Source: Bacteroidales bacterium
Lineage (GTDB): Bacteria; Bacteroidota; Bacteroidia; Bacteroidales; F082
NCBI GenBank assembly: GCA_021647205.1
Contig: JAKIVD010000007.1
Coordinates: forward strand, 62,001-126,000
Reading direction: 5' to 3'
DNA length: 64,000 nucleotides
Shown here: piece after piece, positions 27,048 through 35,929 of the stretch
Numbering within the stretch: the stretch's first letter is position 1
Layout: the number at the start of each line of letters is the position of its first letter
Program-made: the position numbers and the translations under genes
Notes under the pieces: generated by a model
Told to the model about the DNA's origin: nothing
Databases searched by the model: none
Seen by the model: only the letters and a program-made list of their open reading frames with translations

Positions 27048-27235
27048 GGCGCAAATACGCAGAAAAAAAATATTCATTTCCTTGCCTGCCTGCCCGCCTG
27101 CCAGAGTAAAGCGGCGGACAGGCCGGCAGGTGTATCAATAGCCTTTGTCATGTTGGTTCTATGTTTCTGTTTTTACTTTTTTCTGATGCTGATTCGTTCT
27201 GGTTTTATTTGTGGTTTTCTGCGTAAATCTGCGCC
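27048..27235. repeat. Inverted-repeat-flanked segment in the hypF-hypD gap
   Basis: GGCGCAAATACGCAGAAAA at 27048-27066 has an inverted counterpart at 27235-27215, which reads GGCGCAGATTTACGCAGAAA on the minus strand: the same sequence with two inserted bases and one or two changes. Between them is a GC-rich repeat of CCTGCC units (27085-27131). A CCTGCCtGCCCGCCTGCCA part of this matches the minus strand of 43165-43183 in 18 of 19 bases. No open frame of hypC type is present. The structure resembles a small non-autonomous element. Confidence 0.45.
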
Positions 27236-27266
27236 TGTTCTTTTTGGTGCTGATTTTCTTAGCTAA

Positions 27267-29531
27267 TCATTTCAAGTCTTCCAGTTCCCTTCTTTTTGCG
27301 GCGATGGCCAGTTGTCCCAGGGCAATGCCTCCGTCGTTTGATGGGATATCACTTTGGGAATAAACGACGAAATTAACAAGCTTTAGCTTCTGCTCCGCTT
27401 TTTCCAAAAGTATTCTGTTCTGAAAAGTGCCTCCCGACAATACGACAAGGTTTAACCCATTTTGTTTTCTTATTCTTTTCGACACCTCAACAATAACATT
27501 TACAACCGTATTGTGGAACTTTCCTGCGACTTCAGCAACCTCTTCGCCTGCTGCCAAATCACTGATAATTTCCCCAAAAGTTTTCCTAAACGACACGACC
27601 TTATCAAAACTAAAATTGTATGCCTGATCCGTGTTTTTGTTAGCAACGGCTTCGAGCCTCATCGGTGCTTCGGCGTGGTAGGACGAGTAACGGCAAACAT
27701 CCAACAAAGCCGAAACCGCATCGAACAGCCTGCCTGCACTGCTTGTAAGGGGTGTGTTGATTCCGGATTTCAGCAAAAACAAAACGGCTTCCATATCCTT
27801 TCGGCCAATGTTTTGAAAGAAGTGAGGAAAGCGTTCCGCAACCGCGCCACCAAAGTAATGGTACAGGTATGCGAGCATCATCCGCCAGGGTTGCTTGCTA
27901 ACGGTATCACCACCGGGTTGTGGGATGTATTCGAAATGCGTAAAACGACGGGACTCGCTCAAGTCACAAAGCAGAAACTCCCCACCCCAGATGTTGCCGT
28001 CATCCCCCAGGCCCGTTCCATCCAGGCTGATGCCAATGACTTTTTCATCCAGCCTGTTTTCGGCCATGCAGGAAGCGATGTGGGCATGGTGGTGCTGAAC
28101 CAGCAGCAATGGTATCCCCATTTCTTTTGCAAAACGGCTCGAAAGGTAATCAGGATGTTTGTCGGCTACAGCGAGATGCGGTTCAAACCGGAAAAGTTGT
28201 TTAAAACGTTCTGCCGATTCGGTGTAAAACTCCAGTGTTTCCAGGTTTTTTAAATCTCCAATGTGCTGACTTAAAATAGCCTGTTCCCCCTTCCCGATGC
28301 AAAAGCAGTTGACCAGTTCTGCCCCGGCGGCAAAAATACCTTCCGTTTTAACTGTCAGTTGAACGGGGGAGGGGGCAAAACTTCTTGAGCGGCGGATCAG
28401 CCTGCTGCTGCCACCGGCCACAAAAGCAACCGAGTCGTCTGTCCGGTTGTAAATTTCCCGGTTGTAAGTCAGCACTGCGCCGGCAATGGGTTTCAGCGTG
28501 CGAAGTGCTTCGTTGTTGTCGATGATGATGGGCTCATCCGCCACATTTCCACTGGTCAAAACAATGGCCGGCAAATCCAACTGCTCAAAGAGTAAGTAAT
28601 GGAACGGCATATAGGGCAACATGGCTCCGGCCGTGTCAAGTCCGGTGCTAACCAAATGCGCAAATTGTTTTTTGATTTTTAATAAAACAATGGGTTTGCG
28701 CCAGGAAGTAAGAAGGTCTTCCTCTATTTTATTCAGGTGTAAATATTGCCTGACTGACCCGGTATTCTTGAACATCAGGGCAAAAGGTTTCCCCTCCCTG
28801 CTCTTTCGCAGCCTGAGTTCGGCAAGCGTTTTTTCGTTAAAGGGATGGCAGGCCAGATGGTATCCCCCCAGCCCTTTCATGGCAACTATTTCCCCCTCCA
28901 TTAAAAGGCGGGCAATTGTTTTTAAGATGGTTTCCGTATCGGTGAACTGTTGCCCATTATAGTACAGGGTGTAATGTGGACCACAGTGTTTACAGGCCAC
29001 GGGCTGGGCGTGGAAGCGCCTGTCGAGGATATTGCTGTATTCATCCCGGCAGAAAGGGCACATTTCGAAAATGCGCATGCTTGTTTTCTCCCGGTCGTAA
29101 GGAAGGTCGTGAATGATGGTAAAACGTGGCCCGCAATTGGTACAATTGGTGAAGGGGTAAGCAAGGCGGTTGGGTTGGTTTTTCATGTCCGACAGGCAGG
29201 CGTTGCACACACCAATGTCGGGGCTCACTTCTGTAACCTCATCGGAAAGGGTCCGGCTCTTGGTGATGCTGAAGCTGCTGAAACCAGTGATTTCCCTTTC
29301 GGAAACGCTTATCTCGGAAATGCTCGCAGCCAGGGGAAGCAGTGAAGGAATGTCGCTGATAAATTGCGCAACCGAACTTTCTGCACCTTCCACCAACACC
29401 TCCACCCCCGTATTGTTGTTTTCGACAGACCCGCTTAGCTGGTGGGAGGTGGCCAAACGGTAAATAAACGGCCTGAATCCAACGCCTTGTACAAGACCCT
29501 TAATTTTTATTAGTTTTGAGACCGTTGTCAT
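27267..29531 (-). CDS. hypF: Carbamoyltransferase HypF
   Basis: 754 residues, full length. Order: acylphosphatase-like domain (about 1-90, VQGVGFRPFIYRLATSH); zinc-finger pair (about 107-185, CNACLSDM, CTNCGPRF, CPFCRDEY, CKHCGPHY); YrdC-like domain (about 200-390, VAMKGLGGYHLAC, KSREGKPFALMF); and a Kae1-like C-terminal domain (from about 400, VQHHHAHIASC, GISLDGTGLGDDG). It converts carbamoyl phosphate and ATP to carbamoyl adenylate and passes the carbamoyl group to HypE. It heads the minus-strand hypFDE set, divergent from hoxF. A TAGTTTTG -7 element lies at 29555-29548, 17 bases before the ATG. Confidence 0.96.
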   Translation of the reverse strand: MTTVSKLIKIKGLVQGVGFRPFIYRLATSHQLSGSVENNNTGVEVLVEGAESSVAQFISDIPSLLPLAASISEISVSEREITGFSSFSITKSRTLSDEVTEVSPDIGVCNACLSDMKNQPNRLAYPFTNCTNCGPRFTIIHDLPYDREKTSMRIFEMCPFCRDEYSNILDRRFHAQPVACKHCGPHYTLYYNGQQFTDTETILKTIARLLMEGEIVAMKGLGGYHLACHPFNEKTLAELRLRKSREGKPFALMFKNTGSVRQYLHLNKIEEDLLTSWRKPIVLLKIKKQFAHLVSTGLDTAGAMLPYMPFHYLLFEQLDLPAIVLTSGNVADEPIIIDNNEALRTLKPIAGAVLTYNREIYNRTDDSVAFVAGGSSRLIRRSRSFAPSPVQLTVKTEGIFAAGAELVNCFCIGKGEQAILSQHIGDLKNLETLEFYTESAERFKQLFRFEPHLAVADKHPDYLSSRFAKEMGIPLLLVQHHHAHIASCMAENRLDEKVIGISLDGTGLGDDGNIWGGEFLLCDLSESRRFTHFEYIPQPGGDTVSKQPWRMMLAYLYHYFGGAVAERFPHFFQNIGRKDMEAVLFLLKSGINTPLTSSAGRLFDAVSALLDVCRYSSYHAEAPMRLEAVANKNTDQAYNFSFDKVVSFRKTFGEIISDLAAGEEVAEVAGKFHNTVVNVIVEVSKRIRKQNGLNLVVLSGGTFQNRILLEKAEQKLKLVNFVVYSQSDIPSNDGGIALGQLAIAAKRRELEDLK

Positions 29532-29547
29532 ATTTATTAATCTGCCC

Positions 29548-29615
29548 CAAAACTAATTTAAAATCATTATAAATTTACTCTTGTTAAAAAATTAACAGAA
29601 AATGTTTTATTTTTG
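29548..29615. promoter_or_regulatory. Divergent hypF/hoxF promoter region with central palindrome
   Basis: On the minus strand TAGTTTTG at 29555-29548 serves hypF. On the plus strand TATTTTTG at 29608-29615 serves hoxF, with TTG at 29581-29583 as a possible, somewhat distant -33. Between them TGTTAA-AAAA-TTAACA at 29582-29597 is a perfect inverted repeat of the form TGTTA-N6-TAACA, like sites of CRP/FNR-family regulators. One bound factor could control both operons. Confidence 0.5.
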
Positions 29616-29670
29616 TTGTGAAATAATTAACAGAGGAAAAAAGGATATATTTTGATAGGCTTTAAAACGG

Positions 29671-31557
29671 ATGAAAATGAATAACAAGATAAGCAGAATT
29701 ACCAAAAGGTATTCGGAAGACCCGGCAAGGTTACTTGATGTTTTACACGATATCCACAGCCTGAAAGGCTACGTTGATGACGATGATGTAGAACAGCTTG
29801 CCATTGAGCTGGTTTTGTCTGAGGCCACGATAAATGAAGTGATTTCGTTTTATCACTTTTTCAGTAAAACACCGGTGGGTAAGTTCAGTATTTACCTGAA
29901 CAACAGCATTACCGCCTGCTTCAGAGGTCGCGAAGCCGTCAAGAGAGCACTTGAAGAAAGCTGCGGAACTACTTTTGGTTCGGTCTCCGAAGATGGTTTG
30001 TTCGGGCTCTTCGACACTTCCTGCATTGGGATGAATGACCAGGAGCCGGCTGCAATTATCAATGGGCTGGTTTTTACGAAACTCACGGCTTTCCGTGTGA
30101 AGGAACTGGTAAAAGGACTGAAAGAGGGGAAACCTGTCTCCGAACTTATTTACGAAGGAACTGGAGGGGGCAACAATGCCGACAAAGACATTCAGTCGAT
30201 GGTACAGAACAACATCCGCAAAGGGATGCTGCTGTTGAACAGGGATTATCACAAGTTTGAGGTACTCAGGAAAGAGTTAAAACAACATTCCCCCCTGGAG
30301 GTTATCCAAATTGTTGAGGACTCTAATCTCCGAGGAAGGGGTGGGGCCGGTTTCCCGACAGGGATTAAATGGCGGTTTGGCCGAAGGGTTGACGGCAAGC
30401 ACCGGGTGATTATTTGCAATGCCGACGAAGGGGAGCCGGGTACGTTTAAAGACAGGGTGATGTTGACCGAATTTCCCGAACTTGTGTTTGAAGGGATGGT
30501 AATTGCTGCATACGCTACCGCTGCCGATATCGGATTGCTCTATTTGCGTTACGAGTATAAATACCTTTTAAGGTTCCTGAATCGGATTTTGGGCGAAATG
30601 CGGACAGAAGGTCTGTTGGGGAAAAATGCCGCCGGCATCAAGGATTTCAATTTTGACATTCGCATACAACTTGGTGCCGGGGCTTACATTTGTGGCGAAG
30701 AGTCGGCATTGATTGAGTCGCTGGAGGGCAAAAGGGGCGAACCCCGCGACAAGCCTCCTTTCCCGGTTGAGAAAGGTTACCTGAACTATCCCACTATTGT
30801 CAACAATGTCGAAACCCTGGCCTCTGCCGTCAAAATTATTAAGCACGGTGCAGCATGGTACAAAGGCTTTGGGGTGAAGGACTCACTGGGGACCAAATTG
30901 CTGAGTGTTTCCGGAGACTGTCGTTTTCCCGGGATTTATGAAGTGGAATGGGGGACAAGCATTCGCGAAGTAATCGAGATGTGCGGCGCCGAAGACGTCC
31001 AGGCCATCCAGGTGGGTGGCCCTTCGGGTGTGCTGATTGGGCTGAAAGACATTGATAACCTCGGTGCTTCCAACCTGATGAAATGGTACAAACCTTCGGG
31101 GATGATGGTGGCCCAGAAGTTTTACGACAGGAAACTGAGCTATTCCGATTTGCCAACCGGCGGGTCCATCATCATCTTTGACAAACGCAGGGACTTGTTG
31201 CAGGATGTGGTGATGAACTTCATGGATTTTTTCATCGAAGAATCCTGTGGCTCGTGTTCAACCTGCCGGAACTTGCCGTCGGTAATGAAACAAAAACTTC
31301 AGAAAATAATCGGTGGACATGGTGTAAGACAAGATATCGACGACCTGCTGAGCTGGGGTAAAATGATTAAAGTGAGCCGCTGTGGACTGGGGCAGACTGC
31401 AGCCAATCCCATCGTGTCGAGCATTTTGAACTTCAGGGATTTGTACGAAGGGCATGTCCAGGCAATGACCGACTTTGACAATGAATTCGATTTGGAAAAA
31501 TCGGTGCAGGCCGCCAATAATTTTGTCGGAAGAAAATCAGTTTTTCACCAAAACTAA
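29671..31557 (+). CDS. hoxF: NAD-reducing hydrogenase diaphorase subunit HoxF
   Basis: 628 residues. Residues about 1-170 are a NuoE-like domain (RLLDVLHDIHSLKGYV, SFYHFFSKTPVGK). Two of the four [2Fe-2S] cysteines are replaced (NSITAC and SCIGMND where NuoE has CxxxxC and CxGxC). My recollection of the Ralstonia HoxF sequence shows the same kind of loss, so it looks family-typical. The NuoF-like part follows: GRGGAGFPTGIKW near 221 for NADH/FMN, GAGAYICGEESALIESLEG near 334 for FMN, and ESCGSCSTCR near 523 with RCGLG near 569 for a [4Fe-4S] cluster. It exchanges electrons between NAD(H) and the hydrogenase module. First gene of hoxFUYHW; an ATG two codons downstream could also be used. Confidence 0.95.
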   Translation: MKMNNKISRITKRYSEDPARLLDVLHDIHSLKGYVDDDDVEQLAIELVLSEATINEVISFYHFFSKTPVGKFSIYLNNSITACFRGREAVKRALEESCGTTFGSVSEDGLFGLFDTSCIGMNDQEPAAIINGLVFTKLTAFRVKELVKGLKEGKPVSELIYEGTGGGNNADKDIQSMVQNNIRKGMLLLNRDYHKFEVLRKELKQHSPLEVIQIVEDSNLRGRGGAGFPTGIKWRFGRRVDGKHRVIICNADEGEPGTFKDRVMLTEFPELVFEGMVIAAYATAADIGLLYLRYEYKYLLRFLNRILGEMRTEGLLGKNAAGIKDFNFDIRIQLGAGAYICGEESALIESLEGKRGEPRDKPPFPVEKGYLNYPTIVNNVETLASAVKIIKHGAAWYKGFGVKDSLGTKLLSVSGDCRFPGIYEVEWGTSIREVIEMCGAEDVQAIQVGGPSGVLIGLKDIDNLGASNLMKWYKPSGMMVAQKFYDRKLSYSDLPTGGSIIIFDKRRDLLQDVVMNFMDFFIEESCGSCSTCRNLPSVMKQKLQKIIGGHGVRQDIDDLLSWGKMIKVSRCGLGQTAANPIVSSILNFRDLYEGHVQAMTDFDNEFDLEKSVQAANNFVGRKSVFHQN

Positions 31558-31572
31558 AACAGACATTTTACC

Positions 31573-32268
31573 ATGAGCGAAACAATTGAATTTAAAATAG
31601 ATGGCCGGAAAATCGTTGCCGAAGAAGGAAAGACCATCGTTGAAGCAGCCAAAATAAACGGCGTGTACATCCCGACGCTTTGTAACTTTGAAGGGGCAAA
31701 GCCCAAGGGCTGTTGCCGGATGTGTACCATAAAAGTCAATAACCGCTTCATGACGGCCTGCACCATACCTGGTGCCGCCGGAATGGAAGTGGAAAGCAAC
31801 TCGGAAGAGTTGAACGACATCCGTAAAGGGATTGTAGAACTGTTGTTTGTTACCGGCAACCATTTTTGCCCTTCCTGCGAGAAGAGCGGTAATTGCGAAC
31901 TGCAAGCGCTTGCTTACCGCTACCAGATGATGGTTCCGCGCTTTCCTTATGTTTTTCCGCAGAAAGGGATTGATGCCTCCAGCCCGAAAATAATCAAAGA
32001 CCAGAACCGCTGTATTCTGTGCCAGCGCTGCATGAAGACCATAAAAGATGAGAAAGGGCGGAATTATTTCGCCTACCAAAACAGGGGCAGTAAACTGGCG
32101 GTTGTGCTGGATGAAAAAATGGGAAAAGAAATGAGTGATGAACTGGCTGCGCTTGCCATGGAAAACTGCCCGGTGGGTTCCATTATCTACAAGGAAAATG
32201 GGTTTAAAAAACCTATAGGAAAGAGAAAATATGACAAGAGGCCCATCGGCAATGAAATAGAAGCTTAA
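31573..32268 (+). CDS. hoxU: Hydrogenase diaphorase iron-sulphur subunit HoxU
   Basis: 231 residues, equal to the N-terminal part of NuoG. C37, C48, C51 and C63 form a plant-ferredoxin-type [2Fe-2S] site (TLCNFEG, GCCRMC, MTAC). H98-C99-C102-C108 (HFCPSCEKSGNC) form a His-Cys3 [4Fe-4S] site. C147, C150, C153 and C199 (CILCQRC and ENCPVG) form another [4Fe-4S] site. Together they carry electrons from HoxF to HoxY. It starts 16 bases after hoxF and 18 bases before hoxY, so all are cotranscribed. The short basic tail (GKRKYDKRPIG) is usual. Confidence 0.95.
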   Translation: MSETIEFKIDGRKIVAEEGKTIVEAAKINGVYIPTLCNFEGAKPKGCCRMCTIKVNNRFMTACTIPGAAGMEVESNSEELNDIRKGIVELLFVTGNHFCPSCEKSGNCELQALAYRYQMMVPRFPYVFPQKGIDASSPKIIKDQNRCILCQRCMKTIKDEKGRNYFAYQNRGSKLAVVLDEKMGKEMSDELAALAMENCPVGSIIYKENGFKKPIGKRKYDKRPIGNEIEA

Positions 32269-32285
32269 CAGAAAAACCTACAAAA

Positions 32286-32834
32286 ATGAGCAAAAAAATA
32301 ATAGCAACAACTTCACTGGCCGGATGTTTTGGCTGTCACATGTCCTTTCTCGATATTGACGAAAGAATCCTCAAGCTGGTGGAACTTGTCGAATTCGACA
32401 AATCACCTATTAATGACATCAAGGTATTCACCAGGCCTGTGGATATTGGCATTATCGAGGGGGGCTGCTGCAACAGCGAGAACATCGAAGTGCTGAAAAG
32501 CTTCAGGGAAAACTGTAAGGTGCTGGTCTCCCTCGGCGAATGTGCCATCATGGGCGGGCTGCCGGCACTGCGCAACGGTATCCCCATTGAGGAATGTTTG
32601 CGGGAGGCCTATCTGGATGGCCCAACGGTGAGTGAAAACAAAGAACAGGTACTGCCCAACGACCCGGAATTGCCCATGTTGCTGGATAAAGTCTTTCCCT
32701 GCCACGAAATTGTAAAAGTCGATTATTTCCTGCCGGGATGTGCCCCCGATGCCGACCTGATTTGGAATGCGCTGGTGGCATTGGTTACCGGAAACGAAAT
32801 GGAACTGCCCTACGAAGTTGTAAAATTTGATTAA
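32286..32834 (+). CDS. hoxY: [NiFe] hydrogenase small subunit HoxY
   Basis: 182 residues, the compact HoxY form without the C-terminal ferredoxin-like domain. C14 and C17 (LAGCFGCHMSFLDID), C86 (GECAIMGG) and C152 (FLPGCAPDADLIW) supply the proximal [4Fe-4S] cluster next to the Ni-Fe site of HoxH. No twin-arginine signal is present, which fits a cytoplasmic bidirectional hydrogenase. It lies 12 bases upstream of hoxH. Confidence 0.95.
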   Translation: MSKKIIATTSLAGCFGCHMSFLDIDERILKLVELVEFDKSPINDIKVFTRPVDIGIIEGGCCNSENIEVLKSFRENCKVLVSLGECAIMGGLPALRNGIPIEECLREAYLDGPTVSENKEQVLPNDPELPMLLDKVFPCHEIVKVDYFLPGCAPDADLIWNALVALVTGNEMELPYEVVKFD

Positions 32835-32846
32835 AAACTGAAAACG

Positions 32847-34298
32847 ATGTCGAAGAAAATAACAATAGAACCCGTAACCCGTGTTGAGGGTCATGGCAAA
32901 GTAACGATTCAATTGGACGACAAGGGGCAGGTGAGCGATTCGCGCCTGCACATAGTCGAGTTCAGGGGATTTGAGCGCTTCATCCAGGGCCGCCCCTTTT
33001 GGGAAGCCCCTGTGCTGGTGCAGCGGCTCTGCGGTATCTGCCCGGTAAGCCACCACCTGGCAGCCGCCAAGGCGCTGGACGTGATTGTCGGGGCAGGGAC
33101 GGGTGAGGGGCTTACTGCCGTGGGTGACAAAATGCGCAGGCTTATGCACTACGGACAGTTCTTCCAGTCGCATGTGCTGCACTTCTTTCACCTGAGTTCT
33201 CCTGATTTTCTGTTTGGCTTTGATGGCGACCCGCTTACACGCAACATTATCGGTGTGATTCAGGAAAACCGCGATCTGGCCGTTCAGGGAGTGATGATGC
33301 GCAAATACGGACAGGAAGTGATCAAACACACTGCCGGAAAAAAGATTCATGGAACGGGGGCCATCCCCGGAGGGATAAATAAAAACCTGAGCCTGGCTGA
33401 GAGAGATGAACTGCTCAATGGAGAAGCACCGTTGAATGCCGATCAAATGGTGGAATGGTCGCTGGGGGCGCTCGACTTTTTTAAGGCTTACCACAAGGCC
33501 AATGTGCGCAGCATTGATGGTTTTGCCAATTTTCCCTCAAATTACCTGAGCCTTGTCCGTAAAGATGGCGCCCTGGATATTTACCACGGTGTTTTGCGGG
33601 CGGTTGACGCCGAAGGACAACGCATCCTCAATGATGTGGATTACCAGGATTATGACCAATACATCGAAGAAGAAGTGAGAAACTGGAGTTATATGAAATT
33701 TCCTTACCTGAAGGCGCTTGGCAAAGAAAAAGGCTGGTACAGGGTCGGTCCGCTTGCCCGCCTGAATGTTTGCGACTTTATCCCGACCCCGCTGGCGCAA
33801 AAGGAACTGGAGGAATTCAGGGCCTACACCCACGGGAAACCAAACGGAATGACACTCCATTACCACTGGGCACGCCTGATTGAGGTGCTGCACGCTGCCG
33901 AAATGATTCGCGAGTTGCTGAATGACCCTGATTTGCAAAATGAAGACTTGGTAACCAAAGGGAAAAAACTGCTTAAAGGTGTTGGTGTAATCGAAGCACC
34001 ACGGGGAACCCTTTTTCATCATTATGAAATCAATGACAACGACCAGATTACACTGGCCAACCTGATAGTATCGACTACCAACAACAACCAGCCAATGAAC
34101 ACAGCAGTGAACCTGACGGCCAAATCTTTTATGAATGGCCGGCCCGAGATTACCGAAGGCATGATGAATGCCGTGGAAGTGGCCATCAGGGCCTACGACC
34201 CCTGTCTCAGCTGTGCTACCCATGCACTTGGGCAAATGCCGCTGGAACTGACGCTGCTAAACAGTAAAAATGAAATTATTGACCAAAAGATAAAATAA
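32847..34298 (+). CDS. hoxH: [NiFe] hydrogenase large subunit HoxH
   Basis: 483 residues. The L1 motif RLCGICPVSHH (C62, C65) and L2 motif DPCLSCATH (C453, C456) provide the four thiolates of the Ni-Fe centre. After H459 a 24-residue tail begins ALGQMPLELT, which the maturation protease should remove once nickel is in place. EPVTRVEGHGKVTI at the N-terminus is also typical. The enzyme activates or makes H2 in the cytosol, and with HoxFUY reduces NAD+ or reoxidises NADH. I would place it in group 3d from its partner genes, motif details and gene order. Confidence 0.96.
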   Translation: MSKKITIEPVTRVEGHGKVTIQLDDKGQVSDSRLHIVEFRGFERFIQGRPFWEAPVLVQRLCGICPVSHHLAAAKALDVIVGAGTGEGLTAVGDKMRRLMHYGQFFQSHVLHFFHLSSPDFLFGFDGDPLTRNIIGVIQENRDLAVQGVMMRKYGQEVIKHTAGKKIHGTGAIPGGINKNLSLAERDELLNGEAPLNADQMVEWSLGALDFFKAYHKANVRSIDGFANFPSNYLSLVRKDGALDIYHGVLRAVDAEGQRILNDVDYQDYDQYIEEEVRNWSYMKFPYLKALGKEKGWYRVGPLARLNVCDFIPTPLAQKELEEFRAYTHGKPNGMTLHYHWARLIEVLHAAEMIRELLNDPDLQNEDLVTKGKKLLKGVGVIEAPRGTLFHHYEINDNDQITLANLIVSTTNNNQPMNTAVNLTAKSFMNGRPEITEGMMNAVEVAIRAYDPCLSCATHALGQMPLELTLLNSKNEIIDQKIK

Positions 34299-34299
34299 G

Positions 34300-34809
34300 A
34301 TGGCAACGGAAAAAAGAATCCTTGTTTACGGTTATGGAAATCCGGGCCGCCAAGATGACGGCCTGGGGGTGGAAATGGTAAAGATGATAGATGCCTGGAT
34401 TGAAAAACACGGGATAAGCTGCATGACTTCTGAGAATAACTACCAGTTGAATGTGGAGGATGCCGAGACTATTTCCAAAATGGAATATGTGGTTTTTGTT
34501 GATGCGAGTAAAGAAGATATTCGCGAGTACAGATTCAGGAAAGTGGAACCTTCCGACAAAAAGCTTGAATTTACCATGCATGCGGTTTCACCTGCTTATG
34601 TTTTAAACCTGAGCAAAGAGCTTTTTGATAAGACACCGGAAACTTATATCCTGGCCATCAAAGGCTACGAATGGGATTTTTCGGAGAACTTGTCGGACAA
34701 TGCCAAACTGAACCTGGAGCAGGCCTACCAGTTCCTTATCCGCAAGCTGTCCAACTGGTCTGGTGTTAGCGACAACCTGCCCATTTCGATGTTGAGGGAA
34801 CTGGCTTAG
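34300..34809 (+). CDS. hoxW: Hydrogenase maturation endopeptidase (HoxW-type)
   Basis: 169 residues, starting one base after the hoxH stop. YGYGNPGRQDDGLGVEMV (residues 10-27) is the family N-terminus with a nickel-binding acidic residue near D19; the usual GDD reads QDD here. VFVDAS (D68) and TMHAVSP (H94) supply the other ligands. It senses nickel in HoxH and cuts off the C-terminal tail after H459. The C-terminal half is less conserved, as is normal. Last gene of the hox operon. Confidence 0.9.
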   Translation: MATEKRILVYGYGNPGRQDDGLGVEMVKMIDAWIEKHGISCMTSENNYQLNVEDAETISKMEYVVFVDASKEDIREYRFRKVEPSDKKLEFTMHAVSPAYVLNLSKELFDKTPETYILAIKGYEWDFSENLSDNAKLNLEQAYQFLIRKLSNWSGVSDNLPISMLRELA

Positions 34810-34918
34810 CCCTCCCTGGTTTGTTTTGCTAAGTGGGGGCTGGTGATTTAAAAAAACCGGGAAGTTTCGGGCTGTCCAACCCAAAACCTTCCGGTTTGTC
34901 CTTGTGGGGTGTAGCCTG

Positions 34919-35836
34919 TCAGAAACTGAACCCGAGACTCAACATTAATATTTCGCGGAACTGTACGCGGGGACCAGTGTTCCCGTCTTTGTCAGTTATC
35001 ATGATTTTATCGTCGTACAATAAAGTTGTTTGCAGGTCAACATTCAGCCAGTCGTTTACTTTTAATCCGAGTAAAACCTGCCAGTTGACAATAATATTTT
35101 GCGGGCTGTCGAGGTAGTCTGAAAACAATTCAAGTTTCGTGCCTACAATTACGTTTTTGGCCACTTCGTATTTAAGGACTGCCATTAACTTAGCCCCGAA
35201 CATGGTCCTGAGCATTTTGGCATTTTGTACCTGACCGTTAATGGTGTCGGCAGGTGTTAGCCCAAAAGCACCCTCGTTGGCAAGGCGTTGGTCCATGACC
35301 AGCACCCACGAAGCCGTTGCCGGAGAAAAATTCACCAGAAACCAGTCGTTGGGCTCGTACTTAATACCAGGGCCGATATCAAAATAAGCCGGGGCCATAA
35401 ATTTTGAGATGTAATTGACGCTCGAATCAACCGCGTAATCGTAACCACCGGCAAATTGAGAAGCGAATTTCCCGACTACCGTAAAATACCAGGGCTTCTT
35501 CAAACTGTAATTGTAACTGGTGATGTACTCGATTTTATCTTCCGTTTTCAAAGGCTTGACATCAGTAAACAAAGAGTAGCCCAGCGCCAGGTCGAACCAG
35601 TTGTTCCAACTGTGCCTGTTTTTGGCATAATTTGCACTCATGGTGTATTTCCCTATCATTGTTATGTTGCTGCTACCACCGGCCAGCCAGTTGGAAAAAT
35701 AGGATTGCGAAAAGTTCATGCTCAATTTCCCCGAAATCAACCAGTTACCGGAATGAATGGTGTCGCCCACCTTTTGCGCATTTGCAGCAATTGTTGTTGT
35801 GAGCAAAACTAAAAGTAAAAGTTTCTTCATGTTCAA
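34919..35836 (-). CDS. DUF3078 outer-membrane-like beta protein
   Basis: 305 residues with signal peptide MNMKKLLLLVLLTTTIAANA-Q. The mature part begins with the DUF3078 pattern (WLISGKLSMNFSQSYFSNWLAGG, then an alternating strand pattern such as NWFDLALGYSLF) and ends with Phe (SLGFSF), as outer-membrane beta-barrels do. Function unknown; likely a small barrel or periplasmic sheet protein. TATATTTG at 35869-35862 is a candidate -7 element 26 bases upstream. Convergent with the hox operon, about 110 bases away. Confidence 0.82.
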   Translation of the reverse strand: MNMKKLLLLVLLTTTIAANAQKVGDTIHSGNWLISGKLSMNFSQSYFSNWLAGGSSNITMIGKYTMSANYAKNRHSWNNWFDLALGYSLFTDVKPLKTEDKIEYITSYNYSLKKPWYFTVVGKFASQFAGGYDYAVDSSVNYISKFMAPAYFDIGPGIKYEPNDWFLVNFSPATASWVLVMDQRLANEGAFGLTPADTINGQVQNAKMLRTMFGAKLMAVLKYEVAKNVIVGTKLELFSDYLDSPQNIIVNWQVLLGLKVNDWLNVDLQTTLLYDDKIMITDKDGNTGPRVQFREILMLSLGFSF

Positions 35837-35929
35837 TTATCTTTAGTGTTAAAATGAGCGGCAAATATATTTCAAATCGTCAATATGTCATACCGCAGGG
35901 GCAAGTATTTTCTAAAATATGCCAGTGTA

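Noticed and set aside
29671-31557. Missing [2Fe-2S] ligands in HoxF as damage to the enzyme
   Set aside because: The rest of the protein is intact and the same kind of loss is, as I recall, present in HoxF of Ralstonia, so it is probably a family trait.
34300-34809. QDD in place of GDD as sign that the maturation protease is inactive
   Set aside because: The acidic residues for nickel binding are retained along with D68 and H94, and the gene is tightly coupled to hoxH.
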